Part shown: piece by piece, positions 1-11,092 of the stretch
How the letters are laid out: each line of letters begins with the position of its first letter
Numbering within the stretch: the stretch's first letter is position 1
Assembly (NCBI GenBank): GCA_964036045.1
Contig: OZ038381.1
Location: 1,454,428-1,518,427, forward strand
Direction of reading: 5' to 3'
DNA: 64,000 nt
Source of the DNA: Eutreptiella sp. 'Long Island Sound 2002'
Taxonomy: Eukaryota; Euglenozoa; Euglenophyceae; Eutreptiales; Eutreptiaceae
Position numbers and translations under genes: made by a program
The notes under the pieces: model-generated
Databases searched by the model: none
Told to the model about the DNA's origin: nothing
Seen by the model: only the letters and a program-made list of their open reading frames with translations

Positions 1-1
1 G

Positions 2-796
2 CAGGGCAACCCCGAGAGCCCCCTGCTGTACGCGCTCCTCCTGGAGCCCCTACTCAGGGCGCAGGGGCACCGCCTGCGCCCGCCGGGAGGGGCCGAGCAC
101 GGCCTCATCCAGGCCTACATCGACGACCTGCTGGTGGTGGCCCACACGCTGCAGCACTTCGTCGAGGGCGTGGAGGCGGTGGCCGCGTACCTGGGGATGA
201 TGGGCATAGAGCTCAACCCCCGCAAGTGCGCCATGGCCACCACAGAGGGGGTCCCGGGCCTGCAGCTGCGCCTCTGTCCCCACCTGAAAAACCCGTGGCA
301 CTGGGTACCAGCGGCGGACTCCGTCCCCTACCTGGGACTCCAGCTGCAGCCGGACGGGGAGTTCTCCCTGCAGCGCAACCACCCGCTGCGCCTGGCGGCA
401 GTGCACCACTGGTGCCTTAACACCCTCGCGCCACCGAAAGTGGTGCAGGACGTCATCCTGGCGATCCTCGGCGGGGTGACGCAGTACGTTGCCCCTTTCA
501 TTGCCGACGACTCCGACACTGCACGCCACCTGGACCGCATCACGGTCCAGGTCGTGAAGGACAGGGCGCGGTACGCCTTCGACGCCTCGCGGGACAGCCT
601 GCAGGATGACCGGACCCTGGGGCTCACACGGGTGCCAACGCGGTGCCAGCAGGCAGCGGTGGCCCTCGTGGGTACACTCGTCCACCACCGCTCAACCTCC
701 GTGCGCGCCGAGGTCACCAAGCTGTTCTGGGAAATACCTGGCGCGCACGGAATATGTCCCGAGGTGCACTACCCCGTTCGGAGTTCGCAACTCTAG
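2..796 (+). pseudogene. LINE-like reverse transcriptase, 3' part of RT domain, cut by window edge
   Basis: The frame opening at base 2 begins with QGNPESPLLYALLLEPLL, the usual non-LTR RT motif preceding the active site. It continues through AYIDDLLVVA (about bases 113-142), the YxDD catalytic box, and then GIELNPRKC, typical of the palm/thumb junction. The N-terminal RT and any endonuclease lie outside the window. The frame stops at 794-796, and homologous-looking sequence continues in two other frames, so the copy is frameshifted. Reverse transcriptase of this class copies element RNA at a nicked target. Base composition is extremely GC-rich, unlike the gypsy elements to the right. The retroelement RT call is firm; the exact clade is not determined. 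Confidence 0.8.
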
Positions 797-3230
797 CGGG
801 GGGCGACTGGGTCCACCGCATACCCCGGGCCCTGGCCGCCCTGGGAGTGGGGCTGTACAACCCCATCGCGTGCCCCAGGGCGGCCCATGTCCAACTACAG
901 TCCCCGCCGGGCAACATCGTCATGCTGCGCACCGCCAAGCTGCGGCACCGCGACACGTGTGCCTGACGATGCCGCACACAACGCCGTGGCATGGGCACCA
1001 CGGGCCACGCCACCCCTTCCCCGACAACGACGACCCGTGGCCGACGGCGGTGCGGGAATGCCTCAACCAATGCGCCGATGAACACCTCCACTATTGCCGC
1101 CGTGAGCAGGAGCCCTCCAACCACCCCGGGTGGCGCGACGCCTTGGTCCACCTCTTCCACACCACCGGCACGCGGGACCCCCGCCTGAGACTCGTCCACC
1201 CCACGAGGGCTAAGCAGGACGCCCACACCGGCCCACGGGTGACCCCGGACGGCCTGCACCTCCACGTCGGAGGCTACCGCCGCCGGGGCGGCCTATCCCC
1301 CCCCACGCGGGGAGCGGCGTACCACCCGCCGGCAGCCCTCATGTACATCTTCCGCGACGTACTCGCGGAAAGCGAGCACCAAGAGCCTAACGCGGACGTG
1401 GCATGGCCCGAGCCCCTGTGCCCTCGGCCCCACGCGCCGACGCCGTTGTGGTTGGTGACCACGGACGACCAATGCACCCAAGCGACGGGGCAAGCGCAGC
1501 TCCGGGCCGAGTGGGTAATAGTGCAGGTGGGGGCGGGCCAGCCCGAACCCCGTGGGCTCCCCCGTGGCACCGCCCTGCTGGTAGCTACGGGGGTGCCGCA
1601 CGACCCACACATGGCAGTGCACGCGTTGGAGGACCAGCCGGAGGACACGGGACTCCTGGTGGTGCACCAGCGCGGAGGCCCGGCGTGGCTCAAGGAACAT
1701 GTGACGGCACTTCGGTCCTGGGCAAGCACGATCACCGGAGCGGAGATCAGGCTGCACGACCATCCGGCGATCAGCCCCGGCGACACCAGGGCGCTGAGCG
1801 TGGACCAGCTGACCCCCAGCCACCCCGACGTCCGGTGGCACTCCGCCGACCTCAACGCGGGGTGGCTCAGCCCCACCGGGTACTACTGGATCCCGGAGGC
1901 CTGCGGCCACACCTCTTCCGACGCGTCCGGGGGCGGACCCTGCAAACACGCCACCAGCGTCGCTCTCGCCGCCGACCTCACCCGCACGTGGGCGGTAGCC
2001 ATCTCGGGCACGGTGCCCGAAGGGGAGGGGGTGGCCGCCTCCCTCCCCCTACAATACGGTGCCCACCGACCATGGGTCCACACGGTGGACGCCGAAGTCA
2101 TCCTCCACCTCCTGCGGCACGCAGATCGCGAGCGGACCACGGGGGTCCCCGCGGGCGCAGCGAAGGTGGTCAACCAGATGCCCCTGCGGTGGCTCCGGGA
2201 CAGCCTGTGCGCGCGAGGGCAACACGCCGGGCACCCGTTCTGGTACGTCCGAGCCACCTCGCACCACAGTGACGCCCTACTGCACAAGGCGGACTGGGCG
2301 GCGTCTCAGGACACCGTCCTGCAGAACACGCCCCCGGACCCTGGCCACGCCCAACTCATTGTCGCCGGCCGTGACGGCCATCTCGATCTACGGCCCCCCA
2401 CGATGCGGGTGCTCGGCGAGGTCACGCAGCGGGCGCAGACGGACCATGCGCTGACGCACCGGGGACACACACCTTTGGGCGCGGCCCACGCCACAGCCTA
2501 TGTCCACGCCCGGGACCTCACCGCGACGGCCACCAACCGCCGGGCGCTGCGGGCCCGAGACGGCCACACGCCGGTGCAGCGCAGGCTCCGCGTCCGTAAG
2601 GAGCGGCTCTCCGGCGTCGCCATCGTCCCACAACCGTGCCTCCTATGCGGCGGCCCGGAGGAGACCCCGGTGCACATGCACATGGGGTGCGCCCACTCAC
2701 AGCTCCTCTGGCCCCACTACCGCCAGGCGGTACACGAGGCGGCCCGCCACCTCCCACCCGGGGACAAAGCCCTGTGGGTGGCCTCGTTGCGCTCCGCAGG
2801 CGCCACATGGACGGAAGTCTTCTGCTCCGGACTGGTGCCCGAGGACGCGGAGGCGCAGCTCCGCGCCATAGCCCGCTACGACCCGCCAGGAGGGACCTCT
2901 GTGGATGATTTCCTCCACCACATGCTCCGGCTGGGGGACTTCGCATGGGAGCTTCGCAACCCCTGGCTGGAGCAACTCCTCCGCGAGCACCAAAGCGCGG
3001 CGGCCCGGGCACACCGGTGGCTCACTGCGGCGGAGGGCGACCACCCTCCCCCTCCCCCGCGCCCTGACAAGGACTTTGTAGCCTCCCTCCGTGTCGTGAA
3101 TGGCACTCTGGAGTGCCCGCCCCAAGAGGGCCCCCACCCGTACCAGGGCCTGCCGGGGGGGTTCTCGAAGCACCTACAAGACGCCCTCTTCCCACCGTGG
3201 ATCATCGGGCGCGGCTCCATGACTGCGTAG
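785..3230 (+). pseudogene. C-terminal region of the LINE-like polyprotein with zinc-finger motif, frameshifted
   Basis: After the RT frame closes, coding-like sequence (GGDWVHRIPRALAALGVG) runs in frame 1 to about 966. It then moves to frame 3, which stays open to 3230. Near 2635-2700 this frame carries CLLCGGPEETPVHMHMGC, a C-x2-C...H-x-H...C cluster followed by a tryptophan, as in the zf-RVT finger found after RT in many LINE ORF2 proteins. The stretch between the RT and the finger is long (about 550 residues) and I recognise no domain in it. The stop at 3228-3230 is a normal TAG. Two frame switches in about 200 bp mark this as a decayed copy. A tail-and-finger role is inferred from position. 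Confidence 0.6.
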
Positions 3231-3242
3231 GAGGCGCGCATC

Positions 3243-4050
3243 GTGGGTGAGGAATGGGCGCGCGAGGCGGGCCGATGGTGCGCCGCCACGCGCGCCCCAG
3301 AGACCCCTGTGCAACGATACGCCGCCATCCCGCTCCGGGGATGGGGGCCGGACACCTGGTCGAGACCCACCGTGATCCGCGGGGCGGGACCTGACCACCC
3401 GTGGGACGCGGCGACGGGGGAATGGCTGCAGGCGGCCCCGGGGCCGCAAACGGGATGGACTGGGGACGTGTCCTCACTCGTCAGGACACCCGTCCCGCCC
3501 CGCATCGTCCTTCACGCCGCCAACGTACTCCGGGCTACGGAGATACGCACATGGGGACACGCCGCGGCCACCGTCCGGTGGCACCCCCCAGAGGGCGGGG
3601 CGGCCCAGCTCGCCGTGGCGCACTTCAAAGCTGGGGGGCCGGTATACGACGACGCCCTGTCCCGGCTGGGCGACACCCAGGGGCCCTTGCTCCTCATGCT
3701 CCCCACGGACATTGCAGCCGCGCTGCGCCAGGAGCTGGACAGCTGCGAAGGGCTGCGAGTGGGATGGGAGGCAGTCGCGGACGGCACCCTGCTGGCCCTC
3801 CTCCAGCGGGATACCGCGAACGGGTGCCGATGGGATGCGCTGATGCCCCACCTCACCGGGCGCCACGTGTACATGGCAACCCCCCCCCCAGGGGCACCCC
3901 CGCCCGGCGTGGGACGACCTCATCGCCGCCTTCCACGACCACGGGATCCTCCCCGAAGACACGTGGCGGGAGGTCCAGCGGAAGACGCTTGGCAAGGACT
4001 ACCGGCGCCGCGTCCGCGCCCGCCTGCTGGAGATCCGGGACCCCCTCTGA
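3243..4050 (+). pseudogene. Unrecognised ORF downstream of the LINE-like ORF, frameshifted at a C-run
   Basis: A frame opens 12 bases after the preceding stop and reads about 215 residues of balanced composition, then turns Pro/Arg-rich after a run of nine C at about 3889-3897. Shifting frame there restores coding-like sequence (WDDLIAAFHDHGILPEDTW) ending in TGA at 4048-4050. This suggests a single-base indel in the C-run. No domain recognised. The TGA lies in the same frame as the next ORF, so the two may once have been one reading frame. The short spacing to the RT ORF suggests it belongs to the same element or to an adjacent one; neither can be proved from the window. Confidence 0.45.
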
Positions 4051-5670
4051 CATAGGTGGGACGACCTCTGGCTCCGCCATCTCAACCCTTGGTCGCCGCC
4101 CTCCCGACTCCCACACACCTGCCGGCTCTGCGGGGAATGTGACACGGCGTCCTCCGCAGCGTCGACAGGCGCCAACAGGTGCGCGCGGTGCGCCCAGGTG
4201 GCCGCGTGCCCCTGGCCCGAACCTCCCGCAGGCCCGCGCAGGCGCACAGAGGAGGAGGCCCTGCACCGGCGCAAAGAGGGGGCACATACCCCCTCACACG
4301 AACGCGCGCGCCCCGCGGGCGCTGCCCTTCTGTGGATCCACGTGCACCTGCGGGACCCCACATCCGTTGCGCACCTGTTGCACGTGTTCGCGCCCGGACG
4401 CCTCCCCGCCGCCGCCCTTTGCAGAGTCCGCAGTACCATGCCACGCCGACGGGGGGATGGGCCGGGACACACCAGGGCCCGCCGCAAAGCGCAGGAGGCG
4501 GCCGTCCGGGGCCTGGTGGCGGACGCGGTGGCGGAGGCGCACGAAGCGCACGCTGCCGCACGGTGTGACCTGACGGGCAGTGCGAGGGCTTTCCTTAATC
4601 AGACCGCCCTCCCGGACGTCCGCGCCCTGAACGGAGCGGGGGCCCCTACGCTGCTCCCGGCGATGCACCGGATCGTGAACGCTGTCCATCCGGGGCTCAT
4701 CAGCCCGGAGGCAGCCCTCTACGGGCACTGGATGGAGTGGCGCGAGTCCAACCAGTCGGGCCGGCCCCTGTCCATGGGGGACACCCTGCGGCTGACGGGA
4801 GCAGGGTCTGCCATGTCCCTCCGCAGCAGCGCCCCAGCCCTGCTGCACGCCCTCAGGACGCGCTACCCCGGGGACGCGGCCCCGTACCTGAACCAGGCGC
4901 GGGCCACGTACCCGGGGGGAGTGTCCGAGCTGGATGCGGCGCTCCACCTTCTACACCCACTGGACGAGGACCTGGAGGTGGGCGAGATCACGGTGTTCGT
5001 GGAAGGCGCGTACGAGGCGTCCGCCCGCCCCCGGCCGACCAACCCGGTGTACGACGGCACCAGGCCTACCCCCCCGTACGCCATCCCATGCGAGGCGTTC
5101 CCCAGGGAGCCCACTTGGTGCCCCGCCCTCCCGCCGGCGACGCACGCGCCCCGCGGCTGGGCTAACCCAGACCTGTCTGCCCCCCTCTCCAAAACCAGGA
5201 GTGCCCACCACAGGGGGCAGGTCCTCTGGCAAGAGTGCCCTGGCACCCCCCTGCTCCTCCTCGTCGTCGCGACTCGCGGGGACCCGGGGCGGGTCCTAGG
5301 GATCACCCCCACCCACCTCTATGGGGCAGCATCCGTACCCCGCCCTCCCCTCCCGGCGCCCGCGGCGCGGGACGGAGTACACACCTTCCTGCGAGCACAG
5401 GAGGTCACCGCCGTTACGGGGGTCCACCTAGTGCGGCTCCCCCCGACACCACCCGACGACCCCCGGGGGCCCAGGGCCCTGGGCCCCGCCCCAGACTGGG
5501 AGCTGTGGCGCGACGCGTGGGCCGCGTGGCTCTCCCGCCTCCCGTCCCAATGCCGATGGATGGCCGCCGGCCCCCGGCCGTGCGGGGCTGGCGCCACAGC
5601 CGGCCCCCCACCCCCTCCCCCCCTCCCCCCCGCAGAGCACCACACGGCACTGCCCACGGCACGGCACTGA
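4051..5670 (+). CDS. Unrecognised ORF with cysteine-rich N-terminus, probably element-derived
   Basis: An open frame follows directly after the TGA at 4048. Near its start is CRLCGECDT... followed by ANRCARCAQVAACPW, a set of C-x2-C pairs that could bind zinc. The remaining ~480 residues are Ala/Pro/Arg-rich, with ordinary-looking stretches such as MHRIVNAVHPGLISPEAAL, and end in a Pro-run at a C-homopolymer. No ATG lies close to the finger, so the start is unclear. If CTC-TGA-CAT at 4045-4053 was once CTC-CGA-CAT, this joins the previous ORF. No known family identified. It could be a gag-like nucleic-acid-binding protein of a GC-rich retroelement. Confidence 0.4.
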   Translation, partial: HRWDDLWLRHLNPWSPPSRLPHTCRLCGECDTASSAASTGANRCARCAQVAACPWPEPPAGPRRRTEEEALHRRKEGAHTPSHERARPAGAALLWIHVHLRDPTSVAHLLHVFAPGRLPAAALCRVRSTMPRRRGDGPGHTRARRKAQEAAVRGLVADAVAEAHEAHAAARCDLTGSARAFLNQTALPDVRALNGAGAPTLLPAMHRIVNAVHPGLISPEAALYGHWMEWRESNQSGRPLSMGDTLRLTGAGSAMSLRSSAPALLHALRTRYPGDAAPYLNQARATYPGGVSELDAALHLLHPLDEDLEVGEITVFVEGAYEASARPRPTNPVYDGTRPTPPYAIPCEAFPREPTWCPALPPATHAPRGWANPDLSAPLSKTRSAHHRGQVLWQECPGTPLLLLVVATRGDPGRVLGITPTHLYGAASVPRPPLPAPAARDGVHTFLRAQEVTAVTGVHLVRLPPTPPDDPRGPRALGPAPDWELWRDAWAAWLSRLPSQCRWMAAGPRPCGAGATAGPPPPPPLPPAEHHTALPTARH

Positions 5671-6114
5671 TGCACCAGGAGGTAGTGGGAAGGGCGCGCC
5701 TGCCACCACGCATGCCTACCAGGATAACAGTGATGGCAGACTCCGATGGCTCCCCCCAGCGGGACGCCCGCCACCACCGCCGGTCCCGCTCCCGCTCCCC
5801 CGCCTTCCCGGAGTGGACGGGGGAGACCCTCGCGGAGTGCGAGGAGCGGAGGCTGGCGGAGGCGGCGGTGCTGGTCGGGCCGCCGCCGCCGGCCCGGGAG
5901 CCTGTACCAGCCGAGGTGACCGCCCCCGCCGCCCAAGCAGCAAGCCCAGCCGCCCCGCCCCGGGAGGGGGCCCCAGACGCGCAGGAAGCGGAGACCGCAG
6001 CCCCAGCAAGCCACGCGGCGGCCCCGACCGCGGCCCCTGGCACGCCGCCGACAGGGGGGGTAGCCCCGGCGCAGGAACCGGGCGCATCGCCGAGGGCTGC
6101 CGCAGCCGCAGAGA

Positions 6115-6600
6115 AGAGCGAGGAGGGCGCGCGAGGGGTTGCGACCGCGGCCCCGGCGGGCCGCGCAACCGCCTCGGCCGGCCACGCCGCGACCCCCAGC
6201 ACGCCGCGAAAGCGGGGGACGGACCCCGCACGGGCCACGGGCGCCTCGCCGGTGGCCGCCACAGCAGCAGAGGAGAGCGAGGAGGGCGCGTGAGGGGTTG
6301 CGACCGCGGCCCTGGCGGGCCGCGCCACCGCCTCGGCCGGCCACGCCGTGACCCCCAGCACGCCGCAAAAGCGGGGGACGGACCCCGCACGGGCCACGGG
6401 CGCCTCGCCGGCGGCCGCCACAGCAGCAGAGGAGAATGAGGAGGGCGCGCGAGGGGTTGCGACCGCGGCCCCGGCGGGCCGCGCCACCACCTCGACCGGC
6501 CACGCCGCGACCCCAAGCACGTCGCGCAAGCGGGGGAAGGGCCCCGCACGGGCCATGGGCGCCTCGCCGGCGGCCGCCGCAGCAGCAGTAGTGGGCAGGG
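6115..6600 (+). repeat. 159-bp tandem repeat encoding 53-residue units, three copies
   Basis: The landmark GCGAGGGGTTGCGACC recurs at 6131, 6290 (GTG variant) and 6449, a period of 159 bases. The period is a multiple of three, so it keeps the reading frame. Each unit encodes an Ala-rich stretch followed by TPRKRG-like basic residues and a Ser/Glu-rich end. Copies differ by scattered substitutions, one of which makes the TGA at 6291. Confidence 0.85.
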
Positions 6601-7302
6601 AGAGCGCGAAGTACCGCGCCCACACCAACCCCACCCACACCCACACCAGCCCCCCCAAGCAGTTCCCCCCAAAGCCCTTCCCCCCGGGGCGGGCGCGGCA
6701 CGTCCGCCCCCCGGCGCCCGAGCGCTCACCGCCGGGCGTCACGCTGCCGCAGCTGCAAAGACAGCGGGACGCCCGGCGCGTGATCCAGGAAGGAGGGGAG
6801 GGCGCGCAGGCAGAGCTGCGTGCCAGCCACGGGAGCGCGGAGCGGGGGGCAGGAGGCGTCAGGGGAAGTGCCCAGGAGCGCGCGCAAGGAGCAGGCCAGG
6901 GCACGCGCGGCAGGGAGCAAGGGCGCAGCAGCGGGGGGGGGGGCACAGCACAGGCAGCGGATGGCGCGACTCAGGGCAGGGGGCCGGGAAGGGACCAGGG
7001 TACGGGAAGAGCACGCAGGAGCGCGGGCAGGGAGACCAGGTGCAGGGGGCGGGGCGAGGGGCGGTGGGCGAGCGGGCGGGTCAGAAGTGGGGGACGGGGG
7101 GCGGGACCCGCGGCACGGGCAGGGGGCTGGAAAGGGGCCCAAGGGCAAGGGCAAGGGCGCCGCGGGCCCCAAGGGACAGGCGGGACGGGGCATGGGAGCC
7201 CGGAAGGGAGGGCGGGCCGAAGGCAGGGGGGCGGGGAGCGGGGCGCCCCCGCAGCCGGACGTGCAGGCGGTGAGGTGCATCCCCACGGCATCCAACAGAT
7301 GC

Positions 7303-7347
7303 CGGCGCACCACACCCACCACCACCACCACCACCACCACCACCACG
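7303..7347 (+). repeat. CAC/ACC trinucleotide microsatellite
   Basis: A run of ACC/CAC triplets. In the frame open from 5712 it reads as about ten histidines; in other frames it reads as threonine or as proline. It is a simple-sequence expansion in a GC-rich setting and may be the reason the downstream coding signal changes frame. Confidence 0.8.
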
Positions 7348-7529
7348 TCTACAACATCGACCCTGACGCCGGCGATCTCGTCCCCCCCCAGCCCCCACGA
7401 CCCCAGCACCAGCCAGCCCCCCCCGCGCCGAGAGCGGAGCCGGCGCGGATGGCCTCGGCGGAGGGGGGGCGGGGCGCGGCATCGGCGCCGCAGGCACAGG
7501 GGGAGCCGGCTCGAGGGGCAGAGGGGCCC

Positions 7530-7957
7530 GGCCGTGGGACCGGGACTGGGGCGCGGTCCCGGACCCTCTGGGGGAAGAGGCCCTCCCCCTGGTGGGGGAG
7601 GTGTACGGGTGGTTGTGCTGGGCCAACCAGGGGACCACCAGGGGGTTGAGGAACCGGCCCTTCGATGCCGTGCTCCTCCGGAGAGACGGAGGAAACCGAG
7701 AGGTACCCCCGGGGGGGTGGGCAGCCCCAGAAGACCATGAGAGGGTCCTCAGGTCAGTGATCCGGGCGGCGTGGCCCGACAGGGAGCCTACGTGGCCGGC
7801 CTTCCTGGAAGGGGGAGCGGTGCTCCGCATCACGGATGCGGACGCCAACAACTGGCTCCCCCGGGCCTTGCGCAGCGCCCTCGCCCACTGGCGCTACCGC
7901 CGGCGCAACCCGCCGCCGCCACAGCCCCAGCCCCCACACAAGTGGCGGCGCAGGTGA
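7530..7957 (+). CDS. Unrecognised C-terminal coding fragment
   Basis: In frame 2, from about base 7530 to a TGA at 7955-7957, the sequence reads as an ordinary folded-protein-like stretch. It is tryptophan-rich: RDWGAVPDPLGEEALPLVGE, then VYGWLCWANQGTTRG, later WPAFLEGGAVLRITDADANNWL, with a basic Pro-rich tail. It probably continues the protein that begins at 5712 after a frameshift in the Gly/Arg-rich middle. I do not recognise the family. It is the last coding-like stretch before 2.7 kb of homopolymer-rich DNA. Confidence 0.4.
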
Positions 7958-10690
7958 CGGCCGAGACGGCGGAAGCGAGAAAGCGGGGGGGGGAGCTGGG
8001 CCCCCTGACCCACGCCCCACCCCACCTCCCGTGGGAGGGAGGACAGAGACAACGAGCGCGGGGGGGAACCTGCTGCCCCGCAGCCCGCTAACCGCTGACC
8101 GCTAACCCTCACGGCCGCCCCCGGCCGGCCAGCGCCGCGCGACGACGGCCGGGGGGATGAAGGGCCCCAGCGAGGGCCTGCACGAGGGTCCGGCTCTAGG
8201 TAGAGGGGGGCGGGGGAAGGGCGCGACACCCCAGCCGATGGCTGGCCCCCGGGGCCGGGACCGCCATGCCGCCCCCCCCCCCGGCCGTCAGGAGGCGTCG
8301 CCAGGGGACCAGAGGCCCCCCCCCACTCCCCCCCCCCCCTCCCACTCAGGCCCAAGACAGGGCAGAGCCAGACCGAGGAAACGGCGGCCCCACACCCCCC
8401 CCGAAGAGGCCGCTGCACCCGGGGTGCGGAGGCACCACGGCCGAGGCAGGCGCCCACACGCCCTGCCTGCCGCCGGCTGACAGCGGACCGGCAACGCCCA
8501 GGACGGTGCGAACGGAGCGGCCTTATCAGAGGCCGGCCCGGGGAAGACGGGGGCGCGAACCAGGGCGGGGGGTTCCCCCCCCCCCCCCCCGCCGCACTGG
8601 CCCGTCGGCGGCAGACCGGACCGCGCCCGACGCCCGCGGCCGCCCGGCAACCCCCACGGCACGAGAATACCCAGGGGGGGCACGCCGGGGGCAACGGAAG
8701 GCAGGCCGACGCCCGACGGGGCGGGGGGGCGGGGGGGCGTCCCCCCCTGCCCCCCCCCCCCCGCACCCCCCCCAGCCAGGGAGCCACAGGCGCGGCCCTC
8801 CGCCCCCCCGGAGCCGAGTAGACGCCCCCCCCCCCCAGAAGGGACCGCGACGCGGGGGGGGGGGGGGATGCGGCTGGACCTGCTCCCGCGGGGGTCGCGG
8901 CCGCGGGGCGAGCCCACACCAGCGTGCCGGAGCAACGCGCGCAACGGAGCAGTATGGGGGCCGCGCCCCACATGACCCTCCCGTGACCACAGCCCACTGG
9001 GGGAGGGCAGAGGGAGGGTTCAGGTCTGCAGGGGCCCCCGGGGGAGCGGTCCACGGACCGCCCCTCACCCCCCCCCAGCCCGGGGCGGCACTGCGACCCC
9101 GACGGCACGCGCACGCCGGAAGGGAGCGCGCCGACGACACGAGGGGGGCCAGGACTGAGTACCGCAGGCCGCCACCCAGAAGGGGAGCAGGGAGGCCGCG
9201 GCACGACCCCCCCCCCCCAACCCCCCCAACCGGCCCGCAAGCCGCGGGGGCCCCGGCCCCCACCCCCCGAGGCAGGGGGGATGGTCCCCCCCCCGCCCGA
9301 GAGAGGAGCCGGAGCGCGAACCGCCCCCCCGCCCCAGCCGCCGGCTCCCACGGGGGCCGCGGAGAACAAGCGAGCCCGCGCCAACGCGCCAGGACGCCGC
9401 ACAGATCGCGCCCAGAGAAGGCGGGTGAGCACAAACCGGAGTGGTGTGGGGGGCCACGCCCCCCATGGACAGCACGACGCTAGTGACACCCGCTTTGTTG
9501 CCTGCCCAGGGAAGGCAGAGGGACGGAACGAGGCAGAGCGACCCCCCGCTCTACAAGCCCCCCCCCGGCCGCACAAACGGGGGGTACGGCGCACGCCCCC
9601 CCCCCCCCCCAGCCCGCCCCCCGGCACACGAACGCCACGGACCCCCCCCGCGGCGCGCAGCCCGCACAGGGCGTGCAGGCGGAGGGGACAGAGAAGGGCC
9701 CCCACACCCGCACGCCCGCGCCCACAACACGTAGATCGCGGACCCCAACAGCCCGCCCAGTGAACGGGCAGTCGGGGGAGGGGGAGCGCCTGACCCCGGA
9801 CGCCCCTCGCAACAGTAGAAGGCACCCCCCCCGGGGACGCCCTACCGCCACCCCCACAACCCCAAGCCAAGTAGGGGGGAACCGGGACCGGACCGCCCCC
9901 CCCCAAAGCACGCCAGACGGAGCAAGGGACCAGGGCAGGACACGCGGAGGGGCACGGACCACGTGGAACGGCCCTACCAGCGCCCAGAGCCGGGACCGCG
10001 CGAGGTGCGCACGCCACACCACCCAGGGGGGGGGGGAGCGGACGCCGCGGGAGCGCGAGTGCACACACACGAAAGGGACACGCGGGGACTACCAGAAGGG
10101 CAACCGGACCGAGCGCGCGGAACGCACAGACCGCGTGGAATGGCATACCAGCGAGCGAGGGTAAGGGACACACGGACAGGACGGCCCGCCACACGCAGCG
10201 CGGAACACGCGGGGCGGGAAGGGGGAAACGAGAGAGACACAACACCAGGTACCGGCCCGAGCCCCCCGAACCGGCTGCGAGCGCCTCGCACACACAGACG
10301 GGGCACTGCACCCGCCAAGGCAGTAGTGGCGCACAGCGCCACGCCCCAACCCCTAGGCTAGGCAGCCTCCGCACCAGCCCAAGGGGGTCCCACTGGCGAC
10401 AAGCCAGTAGCACGGGCCCGGCGGCGCCGGCGCCCCGGGCGACCACACATTAGGGGGGCGACGCAGTGGGTAAGCGCCCGCAGCCACGGCTGCGAATTGA
10501 TGCACTGACCGGGGAGTGGCGAAACGGGGAAGCCGGGGAAGGACGGGGCTCCGAGCCCTGTGAACCCGGGGGACTCCGCCACCAGGCAGGAGGTGCGTCT
10601 TGGAGGGCCCCCCACTAGGACCCGGTGGGGAGGATATCACCTGGCCCGACCAGGTGGCCCCCCGGGGCCGAAAGGCGTCTAGTACCCGCA
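7958..10690. other. GC-rich, homopolymer-rich non-coding block
   Basis: No convincing gene. The block is packed with C-runs and G-runs of 7-14 bases and has long open frames on both strands. These are explained by the scarcity of AT-containing stop codons: their translations are low-complexity Pro/Arg/Gly. It sits between the GC-rich ORFs and a terminal short repeat and may be the 3' untranslated region of the element to its left. Confidence 0.5.
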
Positions 10691-10716
10691 AAATCAAACC
10701 TCAAACCTCAAACCTC
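10690..10716 (+). repeat. CAAACCT heptamer repeat, possible tail of the GC-rich element
   Basis: About three tandem copies of CAAACCT follow AAAAT at the exact point where the GC-rich sequence ends and AT-richer sequence begins. Many LINE-like elements end in short tandem repeats rather than poly-A, so this may be the 3' end of the GC-rich element. That reading rests on position and composition only. Confidence 0.45.
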
Positions 10717-11088
10717 TAGATTCAGCCCTTAAGTTCTCTTAGAACCTCAAAGGTACTCGAGAAAACTCCCTCACAAAACTCGCCACGGAGAAGCCACGAA
10801 AGCGCGCGAACAGGCGACAACAGGCGGCGATTTCACGACAATTAGAAATCGCGGTAGAAATCGGGTATTTCACCGATTTCCGACCGAAAATTGCCTAAGA
10901 CAAGAAAATTATGGTAATTCTACATCGATTTATTGGTTAGAAATCGGATTCCAGATTTCGCGGGTTAGAGAACAGGGATGTCCCGCTGACAGCCGGTGTC
11001 AACGGCCTCCGCACGGGTGTGACGGCTCACAGGCCTCCGCGCCATGGGCCACAGGTTCTGGGTACCGCTGCAGTATTGCCAAATGCAG
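10717..11088. other. Unassigned AT-richer spacer with GAAATCG/CGATTTC motifs
   Basis: No gene seen. The stretch 10830-10960 repeats GAAATCG and its complement CGATTTC several times in both orientations. It could be host DNA or the remains of the 5' half of the old gypsy element E4, whose recognisable coding sequence starts just to the right. Confidence 0.4.
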
Positions 11089-11092
11089 GTAC

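Larger units (their letters stand above)
5712..7649 (+). pseudogene. Ala/Pro-rich repeat protein frame interrupted by one TGA
   Basis: An ATG at 5712 (another at 5733) opens a frame starting with an Arg/Ser-rich tract (HHRRSRSRSPAFPEW). It then has an acidic helix-like part (ETLAECEERRLAEAAVL) and several copies of a 53-residue Ala/Gly/Arg/Pro repeat. The frame is open to 7649 except for a TGA at 6291-6293, where the two other repeat copies have CGA (Arg). That looks like C-to-T decay at a CpG. Beyond 6600 composition becomes Gly/Arg-rich and the frame is less convincing; a G-run at about 6937-6946 may have shifted it. No known domain. An RNA- or DNA-binding disordered protein is a guess from charge only. 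Confidence 0.4.

Noticed and set aside
7303-7347. Poly-histidine metal-binding segment
   Set aside because: It is a trinucleotide microsatellite read in one of several possible frames of a decayed region.
7894-10446. 850-codon minus-strand open frame and other long frames in the GC-rich block
   Set aside because: Low-complexity Pro/Arg/Gly translations in several overlapping frames; explained by very high GC content and few stop codons.
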